From the NCBI RefSeq assembly GCF_019656315.1, contig NZ_BPLU01000008.1, positions 248,001 through 312,000 on the forward strand: 64,000 bases of DNA, in the 5' to 3' direction. The position numbers and the translations under genes were made by a program. Below are positions 52,562 to 61,487 of this stretch, piece after piece (position 1 is the stretch's first letter; the number at the start of each line of letters is the position of its first letter). Source of the stretch: Flavobacterium sp. UMI-01 (GTDB lineage: Bacteria > Bacteroidota > Bacteroidia > Flavobacteriales > Flavobacteriaceae). The notes under the pieces were generated by a model. The model saw nothing but the letters and a program-made list of their open reading frames with translations. It searched no databases and had not been told where the DNA came from.

Positions 52562-53518
52562 GTGTTTGATACAATAAATAAAATAGCCAAAACAGAAAAG
52601 AATACTGGATTTGGCACAAATTCTAACAGTTACGGTGGTCGTTTTGTGAATAAAGACGGTGTGGCTAATATAGAAAAGAGAGGGATTAATCTTTTGGCTC
52701 GAATTAGCTGGTATCACACTTTAATTCAAATGCCTATGTGGCGATTTATGCTTATAGTATTAGCATTTTATATCGTCATTAATTTTGCCTTCGCACTCAT
52801 TTATTTTGGAATTGGCATTGAACATTTGGACGGGATTTCTATGGAAGACAGTGCCCTTGAAAAATTTGGAAAGGCTTATTTTTTTAGTGCACAAACCTTT
52901 ACGACTGTTGGTTATGGACATATTAGTCCTAAAGGTTTTTTAACCAGTGCCTTATCAGCAACTGAGGCCTTAATAGGATTGCTGAGTTTTGCAATTGCTA
53001 CAGGTTTGTTTTTTGGTCGTTTTAGTAAACCTACTGCTTTTTTAAAATTTTCCTATAATGCTTTAATAGCTCCTTATGAACAAGGAACAGGTTTAATGAT
53101 ACGCATGGCACCACATAAAAACACCAATTTTACTGATGCTGAAGCCAAAATAACTTTAGGAATGATGGTGGAAGAAAATGGGCAAAAGGTGAATAAATTC
53201 TATAATTTGGACTTAGAATTACAAAAAATAAGTTCTCTAAGTTTGAGCTGGACTCTAGTACATCCTATAACTCCACAAAGTCCCTTGTATCAATTAAATT
53301 CAACCGATTTTGAAACCATTGATGGAGAATTGCTGGTCTATGTGAAGACTTTTGACGATATGTTCAGTACAACTGTTGCGGCTAGAACATCTTATATATT
53401 TAAAGAAGTGGTGTATGGAGCCAAATTTGTTCCAATGTACACTCGCAATCATGCTCAAACAAAAACTATTTTGGATTTGGATAAACTCCATGATTTTGAA
53501 AAAATAGATTTAGTTTAG
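52562..53518 (+). CDS. Inward-rectifier potassium channel (KirBac-like)
   Basis: A 318-aa membrane channel starting with GTG. MRFMLIVLAFYIVINFAFALIYFGIG is the outer helix; TTVGYGHISPKG near residue 120 contains the K+ filter TVGYG; the inner helix follows (ATEALIGLLSFAIATGLFFGRF). Residues 150 to 318 form the cytoplasmic immunoglobulin-like gating domain (NLDLELQKISSLSLSWTLVHPI, TFDDMFSTTVAARTSY). Kir channels pass K+ and are gated by lipid and pH. No obvious partner. Confidence 0.93.
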   Translation: MFDTINKIAKTEKNTGFGTNSNSYGGRFVNKDGVANIEKRGINLLARISWYHTLIQMPMWRFMLIVLAFYIVINFAFALIYFGIGIEHLDGISMEDSALEKFGKAYFFSAQTFTTVGYGHISPKGFLTSALSATEALIGLLSFAIATGLFFGRFSKPTAFLKFSYNALIAPYEQGTGLMIRMAPHKNTNFTDAEAKITLGMMVEENGQKVNKFYNLDLELQKISSLSLSWTLVHPITPQSPLYQLNSTDFETIDGELLVYVKTFDDMFSTTVAARTSYIFKEVVYGAKFVPMYTRNHAQTKTILDLDKLHDFEKIDLV

Positions 53519-53560
53519 AAATTGATTCTCAATTTACTGGGATATTCAAAATATTTAATT

Positions 53561-53597
53561 TACTTTTGTTTAATATAATTGTAATTATGTTAAACAA
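53561..53597 (+). promoter_or_regulatory. Promoter and inverted repeat of the CarH-like regulator gene
   Basis: TACTTTTG at 53561-53568 is a consensus -7 box 26 bases from the ATG. TTGTTTAA (53566-53573) and TTAAACAA (53590-53597) form an inverted repeat with a 16-nt gap that covers the box and the start codon; a dimeric MerR-type protein could bind here to autoregulate. An ATG at 53587 is supported over a TTG at 53566, which overlaps the -7 box. Confidence 0.5.
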
Positions 53598-54486
53598 TAT
53601 TAAAAGTTCGTTTAGTATAAAAGACCTTGAAAATCTTTCAGGAGTCAAAGCGCACACCATTAGGATTTGGGAAAAAAGATATGAAGTTTTTCAGCCACTC
53701 CGAACGGATACTAACATCCGCGTTTATGACCTAAAGAGTTTGCAAAAGCTTTTAAATATTAATTTCTTGCATGAATACGGGTATAAAATATCAAAAATAG
53801 CCTCTTATTCTGATGAGGAGATTACCGCAATGGTTCGCGGTATTGTCACAGAAAAAAATGCTAAAAATCATGCGCTGAATATTTTTAAAATGGCCATGAT
53901 GAATTTTGATCACCAATTATTTGTAAAAACTTATAATTGGTTATCTGAAGAAAAAACTTTTAGACAAATTTTCTTAGAGGTTTTTATTCCATTATTAGAT
54001 GAAATAGGCGGATTGTGGCAAACCAATACCATAACGCCAGCTCATGAACATTTTATGAGTCACTTGATTAGACAAAAAATAATTCTAGCTGTTCATGAGG
54101 CTCAAGCGAAAGACAGAACAAAATTTGACAAAACATTTGTATTGTCTTTACCTTTAAATGAAATTCATGATTTAGGTTTGTTGTATTTGAATTATGAAAT
54201 GGCCAATCATGGTTATCAAGTCATTTATTTGGGTGAAAGTGTTCCTTTGGAGAATTTACATGAAGTAAAAAAACATTTTACCAATATTGTTTTTGTTTCC
54301 TATTTCACCATCCAGCCCGCAGTAGAAGAACTGGAGTCGTATGTTGAAACAATGACCAGCGAATTAGTAGATGATGCTACCGCTATTTGGTTATTTGGAC
54401 GTATGGCTCAAAAATTAAATATTGAAAAATTGCCCCAACACATCACGCGCTTTGATACAATTGCTGAATGTATTCAACAGTTATAG
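53587..54486 (+). CDS. CarH/LitR-like B12-binding MerR photoregulator
   Basis: A 299-aa MerR-family regulator. Residues 10 to 75 give the winged helix-turn-helix (SIKDLENLSGVKAHTIRIWE). The middle is a four-helix cobalamin cap with Trp144, Glu154 and His155 in the W-x9-EH pattern of CarH. The C-terminal B12-binding Rossmann fold has Glu192-x-His194-xx-Gly197, where His194 should be the lower ligand. The upper-ligand His of CarH next to Trp is Gln145 here. Directly upstream of crtI, crtB, crtZ and photolyase, it probably represses them in the dark. AdoB12 light sensing is inferred, not shown. Confidence 0.88.
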   Translation: MLNNIKSSFSIKDLENLSGVKAHTIRIWEKRYEVFQPLRTDTNIRVYDLKSLQKLLNINFLHEYGYKISKIASYSDEEITAMVRGIVTEKNAKNHALNIFKMAMMNFDHQLFVKTYNWLSEEKTFRQIFLEVFIPLLDEIGGLWQTNTITPAHEHFMSHLIRQKIILAVHEAQAKDRTKFDKTFVLSLPLNEIHDLGLLYLNYEMANHGYQVIYLGESVPLENLHEVKKHFTNIVFVSYFTIQPAVEELESYVETMTSELVDDATAIWLFGRMAQKLNIEKLPQHITRFDTIAECIQQL

Positions 54487-54520
54487 TACTGTTTATTAAT
54501 TGTTTTTATTAGTTGAACAA

Positions 54521-56008
54521 ATGAAAAAAAATATTTCCATTATCGGCTCCGGTTTTTCAGCTATGGCAGCAGCGTGTTATTTGGCTCAAGCAGGTCATTG
54601 TGTGACTGTTTTTGAGAAAAATGAGAGTATTGGTGGTCGAGCCCGACAATTCAAAGCTGAAGGTTTTACCTTTGATATGGGGCCGAGTTGGTATTGGATG
54701 CCCGATGTTTTTGAACGTTTTTTTGCTGATTTTGGTAAAAAAACAACTGATTATTATGATTTGATAAAACTTTCTCCTGCCTACAACGTATATTATGGTA
54801 AACAAGATTTCATTGCAATAGCAGATAATTTGGACGAAATAATAGCAACGTTTGAAAGAATAGAAAAGGGGAGTGGCAAACACCTCCAAAACTTTATTGC
54901 GCAAGCCAAAAGCAATTATGACATCGCCATCAAAGAATTGGTTTATCGACCCGGCGTATCACCTTTAGAATTAGTGACGCTGGAAACAACTAAAAAAATA
55001 GGTCAATTTTTTAGCAACATTAAGAAAGATGTTCGAAAGCATTTCAAAAATCCAAAACTAGTGCAAATCCTTGAATTTCCTGTTTTGTTTTTGGGTGCAA
55101 AGCCAGCAGATACACCTTCTTTTTATAATTTTATGAATTATGCTGATTTTGGATTAGGTACTTGGCATCCTAAAACGGGCATGTATGATGTGGTGCGAGC
55201 CATGGAAAAATTAGCGTTAGAATTGGGAGTTACTTTCAAAACCCATTCTAATATCGAAAAAATTATTGTAGAAAATAAAACAGCCACCGCTCTTATTGTC
55301 AACGGGAAACGCATCGAATCTGATTTGATTTTAAGTGGCGCCGATTACTATCATACAGAAACCTTATTGGATAAAGAATTCAGAGCCTATTCAGAAAAAT
55401 ATTGGGAATCTCGAGTCTTTGCGCCTTCGTCGTTATTGTTTTATGTAGGATTTAATACAAAATTAAAAAATGTTGCGCATCATGATTTGTTTTTTGATGT
55501 AGATTTTGACAAGCACGCTCATGCAATTTATGATGAACCGCAATGGCCTAATGAACCTTTGTTTTACGCTAATTTTCCTTCTATTACTGATCCTACAGCT
55601 GCTCCAGAAGGAATGGAATCGGGATTTTTTCTGATTCCACTAGCACCAGGTATTGAAGATACACCCGAACTGAGAGCGCAATATTTTGACAAAATAATGA
55701 CTCGTTTTGAGCATATTACAGAGCAAAAAGTAAGAGACCATATCATTTATACAAAATCGTTTTGCAAAAATGATTTTGTGTCTGAATATAATTCCTATAA
55801 AGGCAATGCTTACGGAATGGCCAACACCTTGCTACAAACGGCTTTTTTAAGACCAAAGCTAAAAAGTAAAAAAGTCAAAAACTTGTATTTTACAGGGCAG
55901 TTAACTGTTCCTGGACCTGGCGTACCGCCAGCATTGATTTCAGGAAAACTGGTTTCAGAATTAATAAATAAACAATTTAGCATCCTAGCTTATGAAAAAA
56001 ATATTTGA
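54521..56008 (+). CDS. crtI: Phytoene desaturase
   Basis: A 495-aa FAD enzyme that converts phytoene to lycopene. The ATG gives MKKNISIIGSGFSAMAAACYL, with the Rossmann GxGxxA pattern, then the signature ESIGGRARQF. The C-terminal flavin segment NLYFTGQLTVPGPGVPPALISG (near residue 460) is typical of CrtI. Length is typical. It follows the CarH-like gene by 34 bases and overlaps crtB by 17, a core carotenoid operon. Confidence 0.95.
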   Translation: MKKNISIIGSGFSAMAAACYLAQAGHCVTVFEKNESIGGRARQFKAEGFTFDMGPSWYWMPDVFERFFADFGKKTTDYYDLIKLSPAYNVYYGKQDFIAIADNLDEIIATFERIEKGSGKHLQNFIAQAKSNYDIAIKELVYRPGVSPLELVTLETTKKIGQFFSNIKKDVRKHFKNPKLVQILEFPVLFLGAKPADTPSFYNFMNYADFGLGTWHPKTGMYDVVRAMEKLALELGVTFKTHSNIEKIIVENKTATALIVNGKRIESDLILSGADYYHTETLLDKEFRAYSEKYWESRVFAPSSLLFYVGFNTKLKNVAHHDLFFDVDFDKHAHAIYDEPQWPNEPLFYANFPSITDPTAAPEGMESGFFLIPLAPGIEDTPELRAQYFDKIMTRFEHITEQKVRDHIIYTKSFCKNDFVSEYNSYKGNAYGMANTLLQTAFLRPKLKSKKVKNLYFTGQLTVPGPGVPPALISGKLVSELINKQFSILAYEKNI

Positions 56009-56831
56009 TACCGTATCGTTTAAGTGTAGCCGATTAGTTACTAAAAATTATAGCACATCGTTTTCAATGGCTGTTTACATGCTTTCGCCAAGTATCAGGG
56101 ATGCTATCTATAGTATTTATGGGTTTGTTCGTTTTGCTGACGAAATTGTAGATTCTTTTCATGGTTATGATAAGGAACAACTTATCAATGATTTTGAAAA
56201 AGAGTATTACAAAGCCTATCACTCAGGTATTAGTTTGAATCCTATTTTGAATTCTTTTCAACATACCGTAAAAGAATACAACATAACCGATGATTTAATT
56301 CAGGCATTTTTAAAAAGCATGAAACTTGACTTAGTAAAACTCAAATATGACAATAAAGCAGACTATAATGATTATATTTATGGCTCTGCCGATGTGGTAG
56401 GTTTGATGTGTTTAAAGGTATTTGTCAAAGGAGATGAAGAAAAATACAATTCTTTGAAAGGGGAAGCGATGCGTTTAGGTTCGGCTTTTCAAAAAGTCAA
56501 TTTTTTGAGAGATTTGAAAGATGACAATTTGATTTTGAACCGCAATTATTTTCCAGGAGTCGATTTGAATTCTTTTGATGAAAAAGCTAAAAAAGCCATT
56601 ATTGATGAAATTGAAGCCGATTTTATGGTAGCTTATCAGGGCATTGTAAAATTACCTATAGAAGCTAAATTTGGAGTTTATACCGCTTATGTGTATTACA
56701 AAAAATTATTGCATAAATTGGAAAACACCCCATCTCATCAAATAGGAACGACCCGAATAAGAGTATCTAATTATTCCAAAATAGGGTTATTGGCACAATC
56801 CTTTGTTTCCTATAAACTGAAGTTGGTATAA
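55992..56831 (+). CDS. crtB: Phytoene synthase
   Basis: A 279-aa prenyl transferase joining two GGPP molecules. The first metal motif DEIVD is near residue 48 in FVRFADEIVDSF; the second, NFLRDLKDD, is near residue 172. RVSNYSKIGLLAQSFVSYK at the C-terminus fits the family. It overlaps crtI by 17 bases. Product would be phytoene for the desaturase upstream. Confidence 0.95.
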   Translation: MKKIFDTVSFKCSRLVTKNYSTSFSMAVYMLSPSIRDAIYSIYGFVRFADEIVDSFHGYDKEQLINDFEKEYYKAYHSGISLNPILNSFQHTVKEYNITDDLIQAFLKSMKLDLVKLKYDNKADYNDYIYGSADVVGLMCLKVFVKGDEEKYNSLKGEAMRLGSAFQKVNFLRDLKDDNLILNRNYFPGVDLNSFDEKAKKAIIDEIEADFMVAYQGIVKLPIEAKFGVYTAYVYYKKLLHKLENTPSHQIGTTRIRVSNYSKIGLLAQSFVSYKLKLV

Positions 56832-56858
56832 TAGTATATGTTTTAAAACCCAAAGAAA

Positions 56859-57299
56859 ATGATTTCATTTTTAATATTTTTAGTTACTTTTTTGCTAATG
56901 GAATGTGTGACTTGGTTGACACACAAATACGTGATGCATGGTTTTATGTGGTATTTTCACGAAGACCACCATCAACCCAAATATGCCAATGTCTTTGAAC
57001 GCAATGATATCTTTTTTGTGATTTTTGCGATTCCGAGTATCGTTTTGTTTTATTTTGGTGCTGAGGCAAATTTTAACTACTTGTTTTTTATAGGATTAGG
57101 AATTACCTTTTATGGTTTTTGCTATTTTATGATTCACGATGTTTTGATTCACCAACGCTTCAAATGGTTTAAAAATACCAAAAACCGCTATTTAATTGGA
57201 TTGCGAAAAGCTCATAAAGTTCACCATAAACATTTAGGCAAAGAACATGGCGAATGTTTTGGAATGTTGTTTGTCCCGTTTAAATATTGGAAGTTTTAG
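56859..57299 (+). CDS. crtZ: Beta-carotene hydroxylase
   Basis: A 146-aa non-heme diiron membrane hydroxylase. Histidine clusters visible in order are HKYVMH, HEDHH, HDVLIH and HKVHHKH, the four boxes of the fatty-acid hydroxylase/CrtZ type. The small size is standard for CrtZ. It converts beta-carotene to zeaxanthin, matching the yellow flavobacterial pigment. It lies 27 bases after crtB. Confidence 0.94.
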   Translation: MISFLIFLVTFLLMECVTWLTHKYVMHGFMWYFHEDHHQPKYANVFERNDIFFVIFAIPSIVLFYFGAEANFNYLFFIGLGITFYGFCYFMIHDVLIHQRFKWFKNTKNRYLIGLRKAHKVHHKHLGKEHGECFGMLFVPFKYWKF

Positions 57300-57345
57300 T
57301 TGGGTTATTGGGTTAACTGGTTAATTGTTTAATCGACTATTTTAA

Positions 57346-57495
57346 CCGATAAACCTTTAAACAATTAACCTTTAAACAATTAACCTTTAAACAATTAACC
57401 TTTAAACAATTAACCTTTAAACAATTAACCTTTAACCGATTAACCTCTAACCGATTACCCCCTAAACAATTACGCCCTAAACAATTACCCAATTA
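57346..57495. repeat. Ten-unit 15-bp tandem repeat between crtZ and the cyclase gene
   Basis: Five exact copies of ACAATTAACCTTTAA occupy 57361-57435; diverged units (CCGATAAACCTTTAA before, and CCGATTAACCTCTAA, CCGATTACCCCCTAA, ACAATTACGCCCTAA, ACAATTACCCAATTA after) extend it to ten from 57346 to 57495. An inverted unit, GGTTAATTGTTTAA at 57319-57332, can pair with the array. Stops occur in four of six frames. It shares the AATTAACC core with the octamer array after pyrF. Confidence 0.9.
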
Positions 57496-57508
57496 ACCAT
57501 TAAACTCA

Positions 57509-58198
57509 ATGTCACTGTATCTCATTTTAAATCTGGCTTCGTTTATCATCCCTTTTCTCTATAGTTTTGAAAAGCGAATGCGGTTCAGTTCACGATGGAA
57601 ATCCTTTTTTCCAGCCTTGTTAGTTACGGCAGTGGTTTTTATTGCTTGGGATATTTTTTTTACCAAAATTGGTGTTTGGCACTTTAACCCCAGATATCAT
57701 ACGGGTATAGAAATAGCAGGATTACCCATTGAGGAATGGCTGTTTTTTATTTGTATTCCTTATGCGAGTTTGTTTATTCATTTTGCTTTTCATTATTTTT
57801 TTCCAAAAGTTAGACTCAAACTAATTCGTGTTTGGCAACTTTATTGGCTTATTGTAGCCGTGGTATTGCCAGTGTTGTTATTCAATTGGGGCAAATGGTA
57901 CACTACCGTAAATTATAGTTTATTGCTGCTATTATTGACTTATACCGTTTCAAAAGCGCCACAAATTCTGCAAACTTTTTTCATCACCTTCCTCATTATT
58001 TTGCTTCCTTTTGCGTTAGTCAACGGAATCCTAACAGGAAGTTTTATCGACGAACCCGTTGTGTATTACAATAATTTGGAAAATCTAAATATTCGATTGG
58101 GAACCATACCTATTGAAGATGTAGGCTATGCATTCTCAATGCTATTGATGACATTAGTTATCATGGAAAGACTAGAAAATAAAAATCAAAAAAAATGA
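57509..58198 (+). CDS. Lycopene beta-cyclase, CrtYcd type
   Basis: A 229-aa membrane protein with about six helices. Motifs WDIFFTKIGVWHFNPRY and GIEIAGLPIEEWLFF (residues 48 to 85), and RLGTIPIEDVGYAFSMLLM near the end, are the pair typical of the fused bacterial CrtYc/CrtYd cyclases, with the PIEE and PIED acidic residues. It makes beta-carotene from lycopene, supplying CrtZ. It is separated from crtZ by the 15-bp repeat array. Confidence 0.92.
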   Translation: MSLYLILNLASFIIPFLYSFEKRMRFSSRWKSFFPALLVTAVVFIAWDIFFTKIGVWHFNPRYHTGIEIAGLPIEEWLFFICIPYASLFIHFAFHYFFPKVRLKLIRVWQLYWLIVAVVLPVLLFNWGKWYTTVNYSLLLLLLTYTVSKAPQILQTFFITFLIILLPFALVNGILTGSFIDEPVVYYNNLENLNIRLGTIPIEDVGYAFSMLLMTLVIMERLENKNQKK

Positions 58199-58653
58199 AA
58201 GTGTATAAAAAAGAAACCGTTCAATACATCAATGCGAGTTTGGAAGATTGTTGGGCTTTTTTTTCCAGTCCGCAAAATTTACAAAAAATAACACCTTCTG
58301 ATATGGGTTTTATCATTACAGATTATGATGGAAAATCCATGTATGCGGGTCAAATTATTCAATACAAAGTAAGTCCATTATTAGGAATAAAATTGCGATG
58401 GGTTACTGAAATTACTCAGGTAAAAGACCATTCTTATTTTATTGACGAACAGCGTTTTGGCCCCTATACCTTATGGCATCACAAACATTTTTTTGAAACA
58501 ACTCCTCAAGGGGTAAAAATGACTGATATCGTGCATTATGCTTTACCATTAGGTATTTTAGGAAGAATAATGAATACTTTGGTGGTGCAATCTAAATTGA
58601 AAACAATTTTCAATTTCAGAGAAAAAGCAGTAAATGAAATTTTTAATGCCTAA
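58195..58653 (+). CDS. SRPBCC family protein
   Basis: A 152-aa helix-grip protein (KKETVQYINASLEDCWAFFSSP at the start). The fold is a hydrophobic ligand cavity; a ligand-binding or cyclase-accessory role is possible. Overlap of four bases with the cyclase gene and two bases before photolyase places it within the light operon; homologues are often annotated as cell-division inhibitors (SulA-like) without proof. Confidence 0.85.
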   Translation: MKVYKKETVQYINASLEDCWAFFSSPQNLQKITPSDMGFIITDYDGKSMYAGQIIQYKVSPLLGIKLRWVTEITQVKDHSYFIDEQRFGPYTLWHHKHFFETTPQGVKMTDIVHYALPLGILGRIMNTLVVQSKLKTIFNFREKAVNEIFNA

Positions 58654-58655
58654 AA

Positions 58656-59951
58656 ATGAGCAAACAGAAAGTAACACTTTTTTGGTTCCGACGTGATTTG
58701 CGACTGGAAGATAATGTGGGTTTGTATCACGCCTTGAAATCGCCTTTTCCGGTAATTCCTGTTTTTATTTTTGATGATGCTATTCTAGAAAATTTACCTA
58801 AAGATGATGCGAGAGTGACGTTTATTCATGAATTGCTACTTAAGCTACAGGGAAAATTATCCGAAATTGGAAGTTCGCTTTTGGTACAAAAAGGCACTAC
58901 ACTTCAAGTTTGGCAAGACTTAGTTGAACGATTTGATATTCAAGAAGTGTTTTATAACAAGGATTATGAACCCTATGCTATTCAACGAGACAAAGCCATA
59001 TCCGATTATTTAACGTCAAAAAACATTTCGGCCTACGCCTATAAAGACCAAGTAATTTATGAAGAAAGCGAAATAGTTAAAGCAGATGGATTGCCTTATA
59101 CCGTTTACACACCTTATAAAAACAAATGGTTGTCAGAATACAAACAAGGACGTGATCTAGTTATTTATGAAACTGAAAGTCTTTTGCAAAAGTTTCATAA
59201 AGAAGATTTTCATTTTCCATCTTTGACTGAAATTGGTTTTGTTGAAAGCACTATCAAAGTCACCCCCTACAACCTAACCCAAATTGAAACCTATCATGAA
59301 ACGCGTGATTTTCCAGCTTTGAATTCCACTTCCTATTTATCGCCACATTTACGATTTGGGACAGTGAGTATTCGTAAACTAGTTGTTTGGGCACAAAAAA
59401 CAAATCCTGTTTTTTTGAGCGAACTGATTTGGAGAGAATTTTTCATGCAAATATTGTTTCATTTTCCAAAAGTTGTAACTCACAATTTTAAATCGTCTTA
59501 TGATGGAATTCAGTGGCGAAATAACGAAGCCGAATTTAAGCGTTGGTGTGAAGGAAACACAGGCTACCCAATGGTAGATGCGGGGATGCGCGAACTCAAC
59601 GCAACGGGGTATATGCACAATCGAGTGCGTATGGTGGTAGCGAGTTTTTTGTGCAAACACCTTTTGATTAGTTGGCAATGGGGCGAAGCCTATTTTGCTC
59701 AAAAATTATTGGATTATGATTTGTCTGCCAATGTGGGCAACTGGCAATGGGCTGCAGGGACAGGGTGTGATGCTGCGCCTTATTTCCGAGTATTTAATCC
59801 CGATATTCAATTGAAAAAATTTGATGAAAAAGGAATTTACATTCGGAAATGGATTCCCGAATTTGATTTGGGTTATGCCGAGCCCATGGTAGATCATGCC
59901 ATGGCTAGAGACAGAGCGATTGCTACCTATAAGGCGGGAATTTTGAAGTGA
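58656..59951 (+). CDS. phrB: CPD photolyase (class I deoxyribodipyrimidine photolyase)
   Basis: A 431-aa light-driven DNA repair enzyme. The N-terminal photolyase domain opens TLFWFRRDLRLEDNVGLYHAL; the FAD-binding C-terminal half has the signatures GYPMVDAGMRELNATGYMHNR and DYDLSANVGNWQWAAGTGCDAAPYFR, with the conserved Trp/Asn/Asp set and the active-site Glu region. Length is that of class I CPD photolyases. Downstream of carotenoid genes and the CarH-like regulator, it probably shares light control. A hairpin follows. Confidence 0.95.
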   Translation: MSKQKVTLFWFRRDLRLEDNVGLYHALKSPFPVIPVFIFDDAILENLPKDDARVTFIHELLLKLQGKLSEIGSSLLVQKGTTLQVWQDLVERFDIQEVFYNKDYEPYAIQRDKAISDYLTSKNISAYAYKDQVIYEESEIVKADGLPYTVYTPYKNKWLSEYKQGRDLVIYETESLLQKFHKEDFHFPSLTEIGFVESTIKVTPYNLTQIETYHETRDFPALNSTSYLSPHLRFGTVSIRKLVVWAQKTNPVFLSELIWREFFMQILFHFPKVVTHNFKSSYDGIQWRNNEAEFKRWCEGNTGYPMVDAGMRELNATGYMHNRVRMVVASFLCKHLLISWQWGEAYFAQKLLDYDLSANVGNWQWAAGTGCDAAPYFRVFNPDIQLKKFDEKGIYIRKWIPEFDLGYAEPMVDHAMARDRAIATYKAGILK

Positions 59952-59999
59952 TTTTATTCATTAGTTACACAAGTTTAAAGCACATTTTAATATAAAAAC

Positions 60000-60047
60000 C
60001 ATTGAGAAGTTAAGAGAAATTAATTTTAAAATCTCAATGTTTTTTTT
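60000..60047 (+). terminator. Terminator after photolyase
   Basis: CATTGAGA (60000-60007) pairs with TCTCAATG (60032-60039) around a 24-nt A/T-rich loop, followed by a T-run. It lies between the convergent light operon and SDR genes. Confidence 0.7.
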
Positions 60048-60065
60048 AGCCTTCTATCTAAGAAT

Positions 60066-61484
60066 TTAATCAGCTAATTTTTTCAACATTCCTTTAAAAA
60101 TAAACCCGTGAAAAGGTAAAACGGCATACCAATAGAGTTTGCCCCAAATTCCTCTTGGCTTGAATGTTGCCGTTTGGTACAAAACAGTATCTACTATTTT
60201 AAACTCTAACCAGGCTTCACCGGGTAGTTTCATTTCAGCATAAAGAATTAAATTCCCTTGTGTCTTGTTAGCATACAACACCCTCCAAAAATCAAGAGCG
60301 TCACCAGCAAAAATGGTTCGCTTATTGGTTCGTCCTCTTCGCAATCCTACACCACCGACTAGTTTATCAATAAAACCCCGAATTTCCCAAAGCCAATTTC
60401 CGTAGTACCAACCTGTTTCACCACCGATGGACCAAATTTTAGAGAGCGTATAGTCTTGATTTTTAATTGTCATTTTCCTTTGATCGATATAGCATCCTTT
60501 GGTAGGAACGGGTAAGTGTTGGGAGATATTCGTTTTAAAACGTCCGCTGATGAAAGCATCTTTCCAGCTCGAAGCTACCTTGTCTTCGTCCACTTTTAAT
60601 AAGGCTTTGGTAACCGCTTCCTCATAAGACATGGGGTTTACCTGGAGCAATTTATTTATTGAATTATCACGACAAACTACTTCAACTTTCATACTGCTTA
60701 CAAGAGCAGTGGCTAGTTTATAAGAGGTTGAAGTGACAAAATACAACCAATAAGAAGAAAGTTTGGGCGTCATTATAGGTACTGTAATTATCCAACGTTT
60801 GAGTTTTTTGACTTTGGCAAAAGCCAACAACATTTCTTTATAAGTTAAAATATCGGAACCGCCAATATCAAAACTTTGCCCGTAGGTAGCAGGATTAGAA
60901 AGAGATTTGATAAGAAACTCCAGCACATTAGTAATAGCAATGGGTTGGCATTTAGTATTAAGCCATTTGGGTGCAATCATAATGGGGAGTTTGTTGACTA
61001 AATCCCTGATGATTTCAAATGAAGCACTACCAGAGCCTACAATTATTCCAGCGCGTAATGTGGTCAAGGCAAAAGTTCCTGAGCTCAGTATATTTTCGAC
61101 ATTTTTTCGAGACGATAAATGTTTTGAAAGGGATTTGTCATTGACAATACCACTGAGGTAAATTACTTGCTTAGCAGAAGTAATATTGATTTTTTGAACA
61201 AAATTATGAGCTGAAATTTTTTCTAATTCATCATAATTAGTTGAAGAACTCGACATGGAATGAATTAAGTAATAAGCCGCATCGATAGTATTTGGAATAG
61301 CAGATAGTGTTGTTTCGTTTAGAAAATCGACTTCAATAACTTCAACGTTTTCTTTACAGTCTTGTGGGACTGAAAATCGGTTTTTATCTCTAACACAGCA
61401 CACTACGTGATGGCCTTCTTTTATTAATAAAGGTAAAAGTCGTTTTCCGATGTAGCCTGTTGCGCCTGTTAGAAGAATTTTCAA
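60066..61484 (-). CDS. SDR-type NAD(P)-binding protein with DUF2867-like end
   Basis: A 472-aa protein. Residues 1 to 250 form an extended SDR/NmrA-like Rossmann domain (LLTGATGYIGKRLLPLLIKEGH, then VIEVDF and YYLIHSM), a long helical middle, and a DUF2867-like C-terminal domain (IWSIGGETGWYYGNWLWEIRGF). Proteins of this layout are common near photolyase/cryptochrome genes in flavobacteria. It overlaps nothing and lies three bases after a second SDR gene on the same strand. Confidence 0.85.
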   Translation of the reverse strand: MKILLTGATGYIGKRLLPLLIKEGHHVVCCVRDKNRFSVPQDCKENVEVIEVDFLNETTLSAIPNTIDAAYYLIHSMSSSSTNYDELEKISAHNFVQKINITSAKQVIYLSGIVNDKSLSKHLSSRKNVENILSSGTFALTTLRAGIIVGSGSASFEIIRDLVNKLPIMIAPKWLNTKCQPIAITNVLEFLIKSLSNPATYGQSFDIGGSDILTYKEMLLAFAKVKKLKRWIITVPIMTPKLSSYWLYFVTSTSYKLATALVSSMKVEVVCRDNSINKLLQVNPMSYEEAVTKALLKVDEDKVASSWKDAFISGRFKTNISQHLPVPTKGCYIDQRKMTIKNQDYTLSKIWSIGGETGWYYGNWLWEIRGFIDKLVGGVGLRRGRTNKRTIFAGDALDFWRVLYANKTQGNLILYAEMKLPGEAWLEFKIVDTVLYQTATFKPRGIWGKLYWYAVLPFHGFIFKGMLKKLAD

Positions 61485-61487
61485 AGT

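Noticed and set aside
53566..53587. TTG start for the CarH-like regulator
   Set aside because: It overlaps the -7 promoter box, so the transcript would begin after it.
57361..57435. Coding repeat (QLTFK) in one frame of the array
   Set aside because: The frame lacks a start and neighbouring coding sequence; stops dominate other frames.
57346..57495. CRISPR-like interpretation of the repeat array
   Set aside because: Units are directly adjacent with no spacers, 15 bp long and partly diverged; no cas gene is near.
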